A stretch of DNA of 64,000 nucleotides from NCBI GenBank assembly GCA_016617495.1, contig WYCU01000001.1, positions 594,849 through 658,848 of the forward strand, read 5' to 3'. Position numbers and translations under genes: made by a program. The number at the start of each line of letters is the position of its first letter. The stretch's first letter is position 1. This document shows positions 9,028 to 17,578 of the stretch, piece by piece. Under the pieces are notes generated by a model. That model was not told the DNA's origin and searched no databases. It saw only the letters and a list, made by a program, of their open reading frames with translations. Origin of the DNA: Azonexaceae bacterium s22. GTDB taxonomy: Bacteria > Pseudomonadota > Gammaproteobacteria > Burkholderiales > Rhodocyclaceae.

Positions 9028-9974
9028 CCGCCGGCCTTCCTGTATTTGTCGACGATGCGGTTGAACCAGTTACCGCTGCTCTTGGTTGGCTCGGGCGGGG
9101 TAATGGTCTCGACCAGCGCCTTCTGCAGTGCAAAGACGCTCTGCGGCCGATAGAAATGGTTGAGGTTAAGACACCAGTCGATGATTTCCAGCAATCGATC
9201 CGAATATTTGCCTTCCCAGCGCATCATGGCCGGTACGAGGGTGTCCTTTTGATAACGTTCGTTGGCCGCCTGCGGGGCAACGCCCGAGAGGCAGGCATAC
9301 ATCGAGGCGCCGACGCTGTAGATGTCGCTCCACGGGCCGAGATCCTTGCGCGAGCCATAGTGTTCGGGCGAGGCGAAACCCGGGGTGTACATCGGCTTGA
9401 GCATCGGCTGGTCGCTGACCAGCGTCTGGCGGGCCGCCCCGAAATCGATCAGCACGGGAGTATTGTCGCCGCGCAGATAGATGTTCGATGGCTTGATGTC
9501 CAGGTGCAGCAGCTTGTTCGAATGGACTTCGCGCAGGCCGTTGAGCAGGCGGGTGAACACGCCGCGGATGAACCGTTCCGAGACTTCGCCGCGGTGCTTG
9601 TGGATGAACTCCTGCAAGGTGCGGCCGCGCTCGTACTCCATCACCATGTAAACGGTTTCGTTGGCCCGGAAGAAATTGATCACTCGAATGACGTTCGGGT
9701 GCGAGAGGCGAGCCAACGAGCGGCCCTCCTCGAAGAAACACTTCATCCCGTAACGGAAGGCGCTTTGGTGTTCCGCCGTGATCTGCGGACAAATCTCACC
9801 CTCGCCGCGCAGCGCCAGGCTATTCGGCAGGTATTCCTTGATCGCGACGCGGTTGCCTTCGGCATCGGTGGCCAGGTAAACGATCGAGAACCCGCCAAGC
9901 GAAAGCTGGCGGACGATCGTGTACTCCTCCAGTCGATGCCCGTCGGGTAAGGGATGGTTGGCTTGTTGCCCCAT
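9024..9974 (-). CDS. Hanks-type Ser/Thr protein kinase
   Basis: A single-domain eukaryote-like kinase. The Gly-rich loop is LSLGGFSIVY, the ATP-binding Lys is in VAIKEYLPNS, the catalytic loop reads LLHLDIKPSN (HLD rather than HRD), and the metal motif is LIDFGAAR. An activation segment with YTPGFASPEHY follows. No transmembrane helix is seen, so it is cytoplasmic. I start at the ATG at 9974 (MGQQANHP); a longer form from 10007 is possible because neither start has a strong ribosome site. It is the first gene of the cluster with PP2C, rph, rdgB and hemW and is divergent from yicC. Confidence 0.9.
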   Translation of the reverse strand: MGQQANHPLPDGHRLEEYTIVRQLSLGGFSIVYLATDAEGNRVAIKEYLPNSLALRGEGEICPQITAEHQSAFRYGMKCFFEEGRSLARLSHPNVIRVINFFRANETVYMVMEYERGRTLQEFIHKHRGEVSERFIRGVFTRLLNGLREVHSNKLLHLDIKPSNIYLRGDNTPVLIDFGAARQTLVSDQPMLKPMYTPGFASPEHYGSRKDLGPWSDIYSVGASMYACLSGVAPQAANERYQKDTLVPAMMRWEGKYSDRLLEIIDWCLNLNHFYRPQSVFALQKALVETITPPEPTKSSGNWFNRIVDKYRKAGG

Positions 9975-10052
9975 TGATCTCGCGGGTATTATGCAAATTT
10001 CAGGCATTGTCGGGCGTGTTGTCCGGCCTGTAAAGCTGGAGTTCGCACAATA

Positions 10053-10919
10053 ATGATTTGCAGCATGACCGGTTATGCCGTGGCGACGCGCGATGTGGCA
10101 CGCGGAACCTTGCAGTTCGAGCTAAAAAGCGTCAATTCGCGTTATCTCGATTTTCACTTTCGCGTCGTCGAGGATTTGCGTGCGCTGGAGATGCCGCTGC
10201 GCGAACTTTTGTCGGCGAAACTCTCGCGAGGCAAGGTCGAATGCCGCCTGGCATTCAATGCCGCCGCGGCGCGCGGCGATCAGCTCACGCTGAATCCGGA
10301 GTTGCTGGCGACGCTGGGGGGGCTGAACGAGCGCGTGCGCGCGCAAATGCCCGCTGCGACACCGCTGACGGTGAACGAAATCCTGCGCTGGCCGGGCATG
10401 TTCGGCGATCAGGGCATCGATTTCGCCGAACTGGGTCCGCAAGTCATCGAATTGGCGCGCGAGGTGCTGGTGGAATTTACGGCCAGCCGGGCGCGCGAAG
10501 GAGAAAAACTGGCGGCGATGATCCGTGAGCGTGTCGAGGCCATGCGCGAGATCGTGCGCCGGGTGGCGCCGCGTATTCCGGAGGCGCAAGCGATTTACAC
10601 GGAGAAACTGCGTCAGCGTCTGACCGAAGCGCTGGGCAATGCCAGCGATGAGCGCATTCTTCAGGAGGTCGCGGTATTTGCCACGCGGATCGATGTGGCC
10701 GAAGAGCTGACACGTTTGAATGCCCATCTGGACGAAGTGGAGCGCGTGCTCAAGAAGGGCGGCGCGTGTGGCAAACGCCTGGATTTCCTGATGCAGGAAC
10801 TGAATCGCGAAGCCAATACGCTGGGCTCGAAATCGGCGATTACCGAGGTTTCCCAAGCCTCGATGGAACTGAAGCTGCTGATCGAACAGATGCGGGAGCA
10901 GATCCAGAACCTGGAATAA
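10053..10919 (+). CDS. yicC: YicC/YloC-family endoribonuclease
   Basis: The N-terminus MICSMTGYA, the block LKSVNSRYLDFHFRV, and the C-terminal GKRLDFLMQELNREANTLGSKS are diagnostic for YicC (about 288 residues). The family has been shown to be an endoribonuclease linked to stationary-phase RNA turnover. It is divergent from the kinase cluster, leaving roughly 80 bp for both promoters. In many betaproteobacteria yicC lies close to gmk-rpoZ-spoT; here three membrane or lipid genes sit in between. Confidence 0.95.
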   Translation: MICSMTGYAVATRDVARGTLQFELKSVNSRYLDFHFRVVEDLRALEMPLRELLSAKLSRGKVECRLAFNAAAARGDQLTLNPELLATLGGLNERVRAQMPAATPLTVNEILRWPGMFGDQGIDFAELGPQVIELAREVLVEFTASRAREGEKLAAMIRERVEAMREIVRRVAPRIPEAQAIYTEKLRQRLTEALGNASDERILQEVAVFATRIDVAEELTRLNAHLDEVERVLKKGGACGKRLDFLMQELNREANTLGSKSAITEVSQASMELKLLIEQMREQIQNLE

Positions 10920-10974
10920 GGGACTGTACGCCCGGCTCCGCGCACGCCGAGGGGCTGGGTGAGAAGGAGGGGGC

Positions 10975-11448
10975 ATGGACGGATGGCATGGCGCGGCTCA
11001 GGATCTGGTGGAGCTTGATCTGCGGTACACCCGGCAGGTGCTGGCGGCATTGCTGCCGATGTGTCTGACCGTGCTATGGCATGGTTTCGGCATTAATCTG
11101 GTGCATCGTTTTTTCCGGCGTTTCGGTCGGCCGGCGTTGCAGCATCGCCATGGCATCGAGCGCTCCATGGTCGTCGTTGGCTGTGTTGGTCTATTGCTGG
11201 TGACGCATTTCGGCGGGGTGGTGATCTGGGCCGCCTTTTATTTCCTGGTCGATCTGGTTAACGATGTGGGCAAGGCCATGGTCTATTCCATGAACGCTTA
11301 CACCACGCTCGGCGCCAGCGACATCCATTTACCTCGGAGCTGGCTGGGCTTTGGCAATTTCGAATCGATGACCGCGATGCTGATGTTCGGCTGGTCGACG
11401 GCTGTGTTGGCAAACATCGTGCAACGCTTCCACACCATAGACGACTAG
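10975..11448 (+). CDS. Small ion-channel-like membrane protein
   Basis: A 157-residue protein with three hydrophobic segments (about residues 20-40, 60-90 and 125-147). Between the last two is NAYTTLGASDIHLP, which resembles a degenerate potassium-channel pore loop (TTLGASDI in place of T-x-G-Y-G-D). This suggests a two-helix Ion_trans_2-like pore, but the selectivity filter is not canonical, so channel activity is an inference. A GAGAAGGAGG ribosome site precedes the ATG and a terminator-like hairpin follows the gene. Confidence 0.78.
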   Translation: MDGWHGAAQDLVELDLRYTRQVLAALLPMCLTVLWHGFGINLVHRFFRRFGRPALQHRHGIERSMVVVGCVGLLLVTHFGGVVIWAAFYFLVDLVNDVGKAMVYSMNAYTTLGASDIHLPRSWLGFGNFESMTAMLMFGWSTAVLANIVQRFHTIDD

Positions 11449-11489
11449 TAAGCCGCGTGGCATCCTAATTGTTGCAAACGGTGCATCTC

Positions 11490-11532
11490 CTTTCTGCCAC
11501 GGCTGTGCCGCGAATACGGCGCAGAAAGTTTT
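11490..11532 (+). terminator. Terminator-like hairpin after the channel-like gene
   Basis: CTTTCTGC (11490-11497) pairs with GCAGAAAG (11521-11528) around a GC-rich loop, followed directly by TTTT. Confidence 0.65.
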
Positions 11533-11546
11533 CTGGAGGTTGAATC

Positions 11547-12284
11547 ATGTCCAAGACCCGTCCCACCATCGGCGACGACGGCGTAGTCCTCCCGCCCTTG
11601 CCGCCCGAGCGCGACCCGCGCCTGTGGACCCGGATGGTGCGCGTGATGTTCTTTACGCCGGGGTTTCTGGCGTTATTGCTGATCAAGGCCGGCGAACCGG
11701 CCGCTTTTGGCGTCACCATCGAACTGCTCATGCTCTCGTGCGCAACGGCCGTGGTCGCCGGTTTGTTCATTGCCTCGCACTCCTCGGGCGCAGGGGCGGA
11801 CAGCGCCTCGCGCGTCAGTTTGTGGTCCGGCGGGTTGGTCATCGAATTCCTCTCGGTGGTGCCTTTTCTTTGCGCTTTGCCGCCCCTCTTTCATCAGTTG
11901 GCCAACAGCACGCTGCTGCACGTTCATGCGCCCGGTGCGGCCGATCTTAGTCTCGGCGCCTCCGAGTTCATCCCGGCCGTGGCCATCCTGCCCTTCATGC
12001 TTTACCAGCTTTCCGGCTTTGGCGCCTTGGGCTACATCGTTTCGCGCACAGCCAACTGGGCGATCAATCTGCTAATTCTCGTCACGATTCTTGCCGCGTA
12101 CGTGGCCAACCGAACGGCTAACTTCCGGCTTGAGGAAGCGCTCTCGGGATTCCTTGTTTTGTTGATGGCGGCAACGGTGGTCTATGGCGTCCTCAAGCTC
12201 AAGGCCATTCATGCGATCTACGATGCCCACGCGCCCGCCAAATCCGGCAAGGGGGCGAAGGGGGCCGAGGAAGAGGCTGCCTGA
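11547..12284 (+). CDS. Hypothetical multi-pass membrane protein
   Basis: A 245-residue protein with an N-terminal hydrophilic Pro-rich stretch, then about six hydrophobic segments: FFTPGFLALLLI, LLMLSCATAVVAGLFIA, VIEFLSVVPFLCALPP, AVAILPFMLYQL, LLILVTILAAYVA and FLVLLMAATVVYGVLKL. The C-terminus is Lys/Glu-rich and cytoplasmic-looking. I do not recognise the family. A TCTGGAGG ribosome site precedes the ATG. The phospholipase D-like gene begins 1 bp after its stop, so the pair is probably co-expressed and envelope-related. Confidence 0.8.
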   Translation: MSKTRPTIGDDGVVLPPLPPERDPRLWTRMVRVMFFTPGFLALLLIKAGEPAAFGVTIELLMLSCATAVVAGLFIASHSSGAGADSASRVSLWSGGLVIEFLSVVPFLCALPPLFHQLANSTLLHVHAPGAADLSLGASEFIPAVAILPFMLYQLSGFGALGYIVSRTANWAINLLILVTILAAYVANRTANFRLEEALSGFLVLLMAATVVYGVLKLKAIHAIYDAHAPAKSGKGAKGAEEEAA

Positions 12285-12285
12285 C

Positions 12286-13296
12286 ATGTCGTCGCGTTCC
12301 TTGCTCGTCATGCCCGACGATACGGGCCGCCCGCTGATTGAAGCCATTCTTGGCGCGCGGCAATCCATTCGCATCAAGATTTTCCTGTTTTCCGATCCGG
12401 ATTTGCTCAATGCCGTGATTCAGGCCCACCAGCGCGGGGTCAAGGTGCGCGTCATGCTGAACCCGGCGCGGCGCGGCGGCGAGCCGGAAAACGAAGGCAC
12501 GCGCGCGGCGCTCGAAAAGGCCGGGATCGAAGTCCTGGACAGCAATCCGGCGCTGGACATCACGCACGAAAAATCGTTGGTGATCGACGATCACACCGCT
12601 TTCATCCAGTCGCTCAACTGGGAAACGAAGAACCTGACGCTGACGCGCGATTACGCCGTGGTGACGACACATCGGCATGAGGTCGAGGAGGTCATCGAAG
12701 GTTTCGATGCCGACTGGACGCGTAGCGACTTCGATCCCGGCGAAAACTCGCATCTGATCTGGTGCAACATCAACGGCCGCAATCGGGTGGCCCATTTCAT
12801 CGACCAGGCGAAGGAAACCCTGTTCCTGCAGAACGAGCGTTACCAGGACGAAGTCATCATCGAGCGCCTCGTCCGCGCGGTGGCGCGAGGGGTCAAATTG
12901 CACATCCTGGCACGGCCTGCCCATACCCTGAAGAAGGGCAAGCTGGTGGAAGGCGTCGAAGGCCTGCGCATCCTGCAGGATCTTGGCGCCAAGGTGCATA
13001 AGCTCAAGGGCCTCAAGCTGCATGGCAAGATGATGCTGGCCGATGGCGAGCGCGCCCTCATCGGCTCGATCAACCTCGCGCCCGGCAGTTTCGACACGCG
13101 CCGGGAACTGGCGATTGCCGTGCATGACGATGCCGTGGTCAAGCGCCTGCAACACTACGCCCACCACGATTGGGCGCATTCCCATGCGCTCGATCTTTCC
13201 GACGCAGGCTTGCTGGCCGATTTGAAACAGATCGAAGTCGAAGCAACGCGCGAACTGGCGCTGGAATGTGCCGTCAACAAGGAGAAAACCCAGTAA
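12286..13296 (+). CDS. Phospholipase D-like (cardiolipin synthase family) protein
   Basis: A 336-residue protein with two HKD half-sites: HEKSLVIDD followed by FIQSLNWETKN, and HGKMMLADGERALIGSIN. This duplicated H-x-K-x4-D pattern defines the PLD superfamily (cardiolipin synthases, transphosphatidylases, some nucleases). There is no signal peptide or transmembrane segment, so a soluble or peripheral enzyme is likely; the substrate cannot be told from sequence. I start at ATG 12286, which has GAGGAAGAGG upstream. Its stop overlaps the gmk start (TAATG), so it is translationally coupled to gmk. Confidence 0.9.
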   Translation: MSSRSLLVMPDDTGRPLIEAILGARQSIRIKIFLFSDPDLLNAVIQAHQRGVKVRVMLNPARRGGEPENEGTRAALEKAGIEVLDSNPALDITHEKSLVIDDHTAFIQSLNWETKNLTLTRDYAVVTTHRHEVEEVIEGFDADWTRSDFDPGENSHLIWCNINGRNRVAHFIDQAKETLFLQNERYQDEVIIERLVRAVARGVKLHILARPAHTLKKGKLVEGVEGLRILQDLGAKVHKLKGLKLHGKMMLADGERALIGSINLAPGSFDTRRELAIAVHDDAVVKRLQHYAHHDWAHSHALDLSDAGLLADLKQIEVEATRELALECAVNKEKTQ

Positions 13297-13937
13297 TGTC
13301 CGCGGATCACACTGCAGCGAGTACCACCGGCAGCCTGTATGTCGTCGCAGCACCCTCGGGGGCCGGCAAAACCACGCTGGTACGCCTGCTGCTCGAACGC
13401 ACGTCGGACGTGCAGCTTTCCATTTCCTACACCACCCGTGCGCCGCGCCCGGGCGAACAGGATGGGCGTGAATATCACTTTGTCGCGGTCGACCGCTTCA
13501 AAAGCATGATTTCCGCGGACGAGTTTCTCGAATGGGCGGAAGTACATGGCAACTACTACGGCACCTCGAAAACCTGGATTGCCGGCGAACTTGCCGCCGG
13601 GCGCGACGTGTTGCTGGAAATCGACTGGCAAGGCGCGCAGCAGGTACGCCGCATCTTCCCGCAGGCCATCGGTATTTTCGTCCTGCCGCCGTCCATGGAG
13701 GAATTGACGCGCCGCTTGACCGGCCGCGGCACCGATGCCGCCGACGTCGTGGCCCGCCGCCTGGCCGCCGCGCAGGCCGAGATGAGCCATGTCGGGGAAT
13801 TCGACTATGTTATTATTAACGACCGGCTAGAGCAGGCACTGGATGAACTCGACACCGTTGTGAAATCCGCCCGCCTGCGCCTCGCCAACCAGCGTGCCCG
13901 CCACGCCGGACTGTTTGAACGAATGACCTGCCAGTGA
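13296..13937 (+). CDS. gmk: Guanylate kinase
   Basis: It phosphorylates GMP/dGMP to the diphosphate. The P-loop is APSGAGKTTL, followed by SISYTTRAPRPGEQDGREYHFV (GMP site), FLEWAEVHGNYYGTS, and VLLEIDWQGAQQVR. The 213-residue length is typical. The ATG overlaps the preceding stop, and rpoZ and spoT follow, the order widely conserved in proteobacteria. The bases encoding HFVAVDR contain a 13-bp match to the dispersed-element core, but the residues are family-conserved. Confidence 0.98.
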   Translation: MSADHTAASTTGSLYVVAAPSGAGKTTLVRLLLERTSDVQLSISYTTRAPRPGEQDGREYHFVAVDRFKSMISADEFLEWAEVHGNYYGTSKTWIAGELAAGRDVLLEIDWQGAQQVRRIFPQAIGIFVLPPSMEELTRRLTGRGTDAADVVARRLAAAQAEMSHVGEFDYVIINDRLEQALDELDTVVKSARLRLANQRARHAGLFERMTCQ

Positions 13938-13946
13938 GGTTTATGC

Positions 13947-14153
13947 ATGGCCCGCGTAACGATTGACGATTGCCTGAAACGAATTCCCAACCGCTTCCAG
14001 ATGACCCTGGCCGCCACTTACCGTGCGCGCCAGCTGGCCAATGGCGCCACGCCGCTGGTTGAACCGAACCGCGACAAGCCGACGGTGATCGCCCTGCGCG
14101 AAATGGCCATCGGCAAGATCGGCCTCGAAGTGCTCAATCGCGGCCAGGCCTGA
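13947..14153 (+). CDS. rpoZ: RNA polymerase omega subunit
   Basis: A 68-residue omega subunit, recognised by [30 protein letters not shown] and the C-terminal [11 protein letters not shown]. Omega helps beta-prime folding and forms part of the ppGpp binding site. It lies between gmk and spoT, 9 bp after gmk, so growth-rate signalling genes are clustered. Confidence 0.98.
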   Translation: MARVTIDDCLKRIPNRFQMTLAATYRARQLANGATPLVEPNRDKPTVIALREMAIGKIGLEVLNRGQA

Positions 14154-14174
14154 GGTCGGGGGCGGTGAAGAGCG

Positions 14175-16328
14175 ATGGATCCTGCGCCGTCATCTCATCC
14201 GCCCGCCGCTGAGGATCCCGCCTACCGGGTTTTCCTCGACAGTCTCGATTATCTTTCCCCTGCCGAAGTTGCACGCATCCAGGAGGCCTATGCCTTCTCG
14301 GCGCGTGCTCATGCGCACCAGAAGCGCATGTCCGGCGAGCCGTACATCACGCACCCGCTGGCGGTTGCCGGCGCGGTGGTCGAGTGGCGCATGGATGCCG
14401 ATGCCATCTGCGCGGCACTGCTTCATGACGTTCTCGAAGATACCGGCACCAGCAAGCGCGAACTGAGCGATCTGTTCGGCCGCGAAGTGGCCGAGCTGGT
14501 CGATGGCCTCTCCAAACTGGACAAGATGGAGTTTGCCTCCTATCAGGAGGCGCAGGCCGAAAACTTCCGCAAGATGCTGATGGCCATGGCGCGCGATCTG
14601 CGCGTGGTGCTCATCAAGCTGGCTGACCGCCAGCACAACCTGCAGACCATGGCGGCGATGCGTCCGGACAAGCGTCGTCGGATCGCGGTCGAAACCCTGG
14701 ACATCTACGCGCCGATTGCATTGCGGCTCGGGCTCAACAAGTTGTACCGGGAACTGCAGGACATTTCCTTCCGCCTGATCCATCCCAACCGTGCGGCCGT
14801 GCTGGCCAAGGCCATGAAGGCGGCGCGCGGCAACCGCAGCGAACTGCTCGGCCGTATTCTCGACGCGATCAATGGCAAGCTTGCCGCTGCCGGACTCAAG
14901 GCCGAGGTATTCGGGCGCGAGAAGAGCCTGTATTCGATCTACCGCAAGATGCAGGAGAAGCAACTTTCCTTCTCCCAGGTGCTCGATATCTACGGCTTCC
15001 GCGTCGTCGTCGAGAACGTGCCGACGTGCTATCTGGCGCTGGGGGCACTGCATAGTCTGTACAAGCCGGTGCCGGGCAAGTTCAAGGATTACATTGCCAT
15101 ACCGAAGGCCAACGGTTACCAATCGCTGCACACCACGCTGATCGGCCCTTATGGCACCCCCGTGGAAGTGCAGATTCGTACCCGGGAAATGCACCATGTG
15201 GCGCAAGAGGGTGTGGCCGCGCACTGGCTTTACAAGGATACCGAGGAGAGCGGCGCCGATCTGCAGATCAAGACGCACAAGTGGCTGCAATCGCTGCTCG
15301 AAATGCAGAGTGGCGATTCCTCCGAATTCTTCGAGAACGTCAAGATCGACCTGTTCCCGGACGAAGTCTACGTCTTCACGCCGAAGGGCAAGATTCTCGC
15401 CATGCCGCGCGGGGCCACGGTGGTCGACTTCGCCTACAACGTGCATACCGACGTGGGCAATCACTGCTCGGCAGCGCGCGTCAATCACGAATTGGTGCCG
15501 CTGCGGACTGAGCTGCGCAATGGCGACATGATTGAAATTGTCACCTCGCCCAAGGCCGCACCCAATCCGCTGTGGCTCAATTACGTAAAGACCGGGCGGG
15601 CGCGCAGCAAGATTCGCCATTACCTGCGCACCATGCAAAACGAGGAGTCGGCACGCCTTGGCGAGCGTTTGTTGCGCCAGGAATTGCTGACGCTCGGCGT
15701 TGTCCCGATCTCGATTCCTGCCGATGCCTGGGATCAGCTCATCAAGTCCAGCGGACAAAAATCCCTGGAGGATGTCTATACCGACATCGGCCTCGGCAAG
15801 CGCCTGCCGTCCGTCGTTGCGCGGCGCCTGCTGGCGCGCGAGGATCTGGCGCCGGATTCGCCCAGCAACATGACGCTGGCCATCCATGGCACCGAAGGCA
15901 TGGCCATCCAGTTGGCGCGCTGTTGCCAGCCCATCCCCGGCGATCCGATCATCGGTTCGATCAAGAAGGGCAGCGGCCTGATCATCCATACCCACGATTG
16001 CCCGACCATCCGCAAGTCGCGTTCGACCGAGCCGCAGAAATGGATCGATGTCGAATGGGAGCCGGAAGAGGGCAAGCTGTTCGACATGCGCATCAAGGTC
16101 GAGGTCAAGAACACCCGTGGGGTGCTCGCCCAAGTGGCCGCAGCCATTGCCGATGCAGGCTCGAACATCGAGCATGTGGCCATGGATTCCGATCCCGAAC
16201 GGCTCTTCACCCTGCTGCACTTCACCATTCAGGTGGCGCACCGTAACCACCTCGCGGCGGTCATGCGCGGGCTGCGCCACATTCCTGAGGTGACGCGCAT
16301 TGCCCGCGAACGCGGGGGGGAAGTTTGA
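14175..16328 (+). CDS. spoT: Bifunctional (p)ppGpp synthase/hydrolase SpoT/Rel
   Basis: A 717-residue RSH protein with all domains in order. The HD hydrolase (residues about 45-195) has HPLAVAGAVVEWRMDAD and LLHDVLEDT. The synthetase domain has KDYIAIPKANGYQSLHTT and EVQIRTREMHHVAQEG. A TGS domain (DEVYVFTPKG, FAYNVHTDVGNHC) and a C-terminal zinc-finger/ACT region ending in IPEVTRIARERG follow. The hydrolase His-Asp and synthetase residues appear intact, so both activities are expected. It follows rpoZ by 21 bp; its stop overlaps the TTG start of dadA. Confidence 0.97.
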   Translation: MDPAPSSHPPAAEDPAYRVFLDSLDYLSPAEVARIQEAYAFSARAHAHQKRMSGEPYITHPLAVAGAVVEWRMDADAICAALLHDVLEDTGTSKRELSDLFGREVAELVDGLSKLDKMEFASYQEAQAENFRKMLMAMARDLRVVLIKLADRQHNLQTMAAMRPDKRRRIAVETLDIYAPIALRLGLNKLYRELQDISFRLIHPNRAAVLAKAMKAARGNRSELLGRILDAINGKLAAAGLKAEVFGREKSLYSIYRKMQEKQLSFSQVLDIYGFRVVVENVPTCYLALGALHSLYKPVPGKFKDYIAIPKANGYQSLHTTLIGPYGTPVEVQIRTREMHHVAQEGVAAHWLYKDTEESGADLQIKTHKWLQSLLEMQSGDSSEFFENVKIDLFPDEVYVFTPKGKILAMPRGATVVDFAYNVHTDVGNHCSAARVNHELVPLRTELRNGDMIEIVTSPKAAPNPLWLNYVKTGRARSKIRHYLRTMQNEESARLGERLLRQELLTLGVVPISIPADAWDQLIKSSGQKSLEDVYTDIGLGKRLPSVVARRLLAREDLAPDSPSNMTLAIHGTEGMAIQLARCCQPIPGDPIIGSIKKGSGLIIHTHDCPTIRKSRSTEPQKWIDVEWEPEEGKLFDMRIKVEVKNTRGVLAQVAAAIADAGSNIEHVAMDSDPERLFTLLHFTIQVAHRNHLAAVMRGLRHIPEVTRIARERGGEV

Positions 16329-17578
16329 GAATCGCCATCCTTGGCGCCGGCGTCGTTGGGACGGCCAGCGCCTGGTATCTTGCCCGCGCCGGGCACGAAG
16401 TCGTTGTTGTCGAGCGTCAGCCCGTGGCAGGCAACGAAACCAGCTTTGCCAATGGTGGGCAGATTTCCGTTTCCCATGCCGAGCCGTGGGCCAATCCCCA
16501 TGTGCTGCCCCGTATCGCCCGCTGGCTGGGTCGCGAAGACGCGCCCTTGCTCTGGCGCTGGCGGGCCGATCCGGCCCAGCTGGCCTGGGGGCTGCGTTTC
16601 CTGGCCGAGTGCCTGCCCGGACGCACCCGCCGCAACGTCGCTGCCATCGTGGCCATGGCCTTGCACAGCCGGGCGCGCCTGCAAGCTCTGCGGACGGAAT
16701 TGGCGCTTGAGTACGATCAGCTAGAACGCGGCATCCTGCATATCTACACCGACGCGGACGAGTACGCCGCAGCCAAGAAGGCAACGCAGTTGATGCGCAA
16801 CTTCGGGCTGGACCGCGAACCGGTCGATGCCGATCGCTGCGTCGAGATCGAACCGGCTTTGGCCCAGGTCCGCAACCGCCTGGTCGGTGGCGATTACACG
16901 CCTTCGGACGAGTCGGGCGACGCCCACAAGTTCACGCGGGAACTGGCGCGCCACGCCATGGCGGCGGGCGTCGAATTCCGTTTCGACACCCGTATCGAGC
17001 GCCTTGCCGTGGCCGGCGGCAAAGTGGCCGGGGTGGTGCTCGACAATCGCGAAGGTGGGGCCTTGCTGACAGCCGATGCGTATGTCGTTGCCCTCGGCAG
17101 CTATTCCCCCGGGATGCTGCGTACGTTAAGCCTGCGTTTGCCCGTGTACCCGGCCAAGGGCTATTCCGCAACGCTCGAGCTGGCGGAAGGGGCTGTGGCT
17201 CCGATGGTCAGCCTCACCGACGACGAGCGCAAGCTGGTCTTTTCGCGGCTGGGTAACCGGCTGCGTATTGCCGGCACGGCGGAGTTCAACGGCTTCAACC
17301 TGGATCTCAACCCGGTCCGTTGCGAAGCGCTCATGCAACGGACGCGCGAGCTCTTTCCGCAGTTGTCTACCGTGGGCGAACCGCAGTTCTGGTGCGGTCT
17401 GCGGCCAGCGACGCCTTCCAACGTACCCTTGATCGGCCGCACGCGCTATCCCAACCTGTGGCTCAATACCGGCCACGGCACCTTGGGCTGGACCATGGCT
17501 TGCGGTTCCGGGGCGGCATTGGCCGAGTTGATCGGTGGTCGGCGTCCCGACGTGGATTTCCCGTTCGCCGGATGCTGA
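16325..17578 (+). CDS. dadA: D-amino acid dehydrogenase small subunit-like (DadA)
   Basis: An FAD-dependent oxidoreductase that deaminates D-amino acids, usually at the inner membrane. The dinucleotide-binding motif is ILGAGVVGTASAWYLARAG, followed by NETSFANGGQISVSHAEPWANP, a DadA signature, and the C-terminal GHGTLGWTMACGSG. The best start is TTG at 16325, overlapping the spoT stop. The 3' end overlaps tatD by 7 bp. The 417-residue length matches the family. Confidence 0.93.
   Translation: MRIAILGAGVVGTASAWYLARAGHEVVVVERQPVAGNETSFANGGQISVSHAEPWANPHVLPRIARWLGREDAPLLWRWRADPAQLAWGLRFLAECLPGRTRRNVAAIVAMALHSRARLQALRTELALEYDQLERGILHIYTDADEYAAAKKATQLMRNFGLDREPVDADRCVEIEPALAQVRNRLVGGDYTPSDESGDAHKFTRELARHAMAAGVEFRFDTRIERLAVAGGKVAGVVLDNREGGALLTADAYVVALGSYSPGMLRTLSLRLPVYPAKGYSATLELAEGAVAPMVSLTDDERKLVFSRLGNRLRIAGTAEFNGFNLDLNPVRCEALMQRTRELFPQLSTVGEPQFWCGLRPATPSNVPLIGRTRYPNLWLNTGHGTLGWTMACGSGAALAELIGGRRPDVDFPFAGC

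Noticed and set aside
13481-13493. TGTCGCGGTCGAC in gmk as another copy of the dispersed element
   Set aside because: Only the core matches; the TTTTTGCCC part is absent and the encoded HFVAVDRF residues are expected in guanylate kinases.
14190-16784. Very long minus-strand open frame (864 codons) opposite spoT
   Set aside because: It is an antisense shadow of a well-conserved plus-strand gene in GC-rich DNA and has no recognisable motif.
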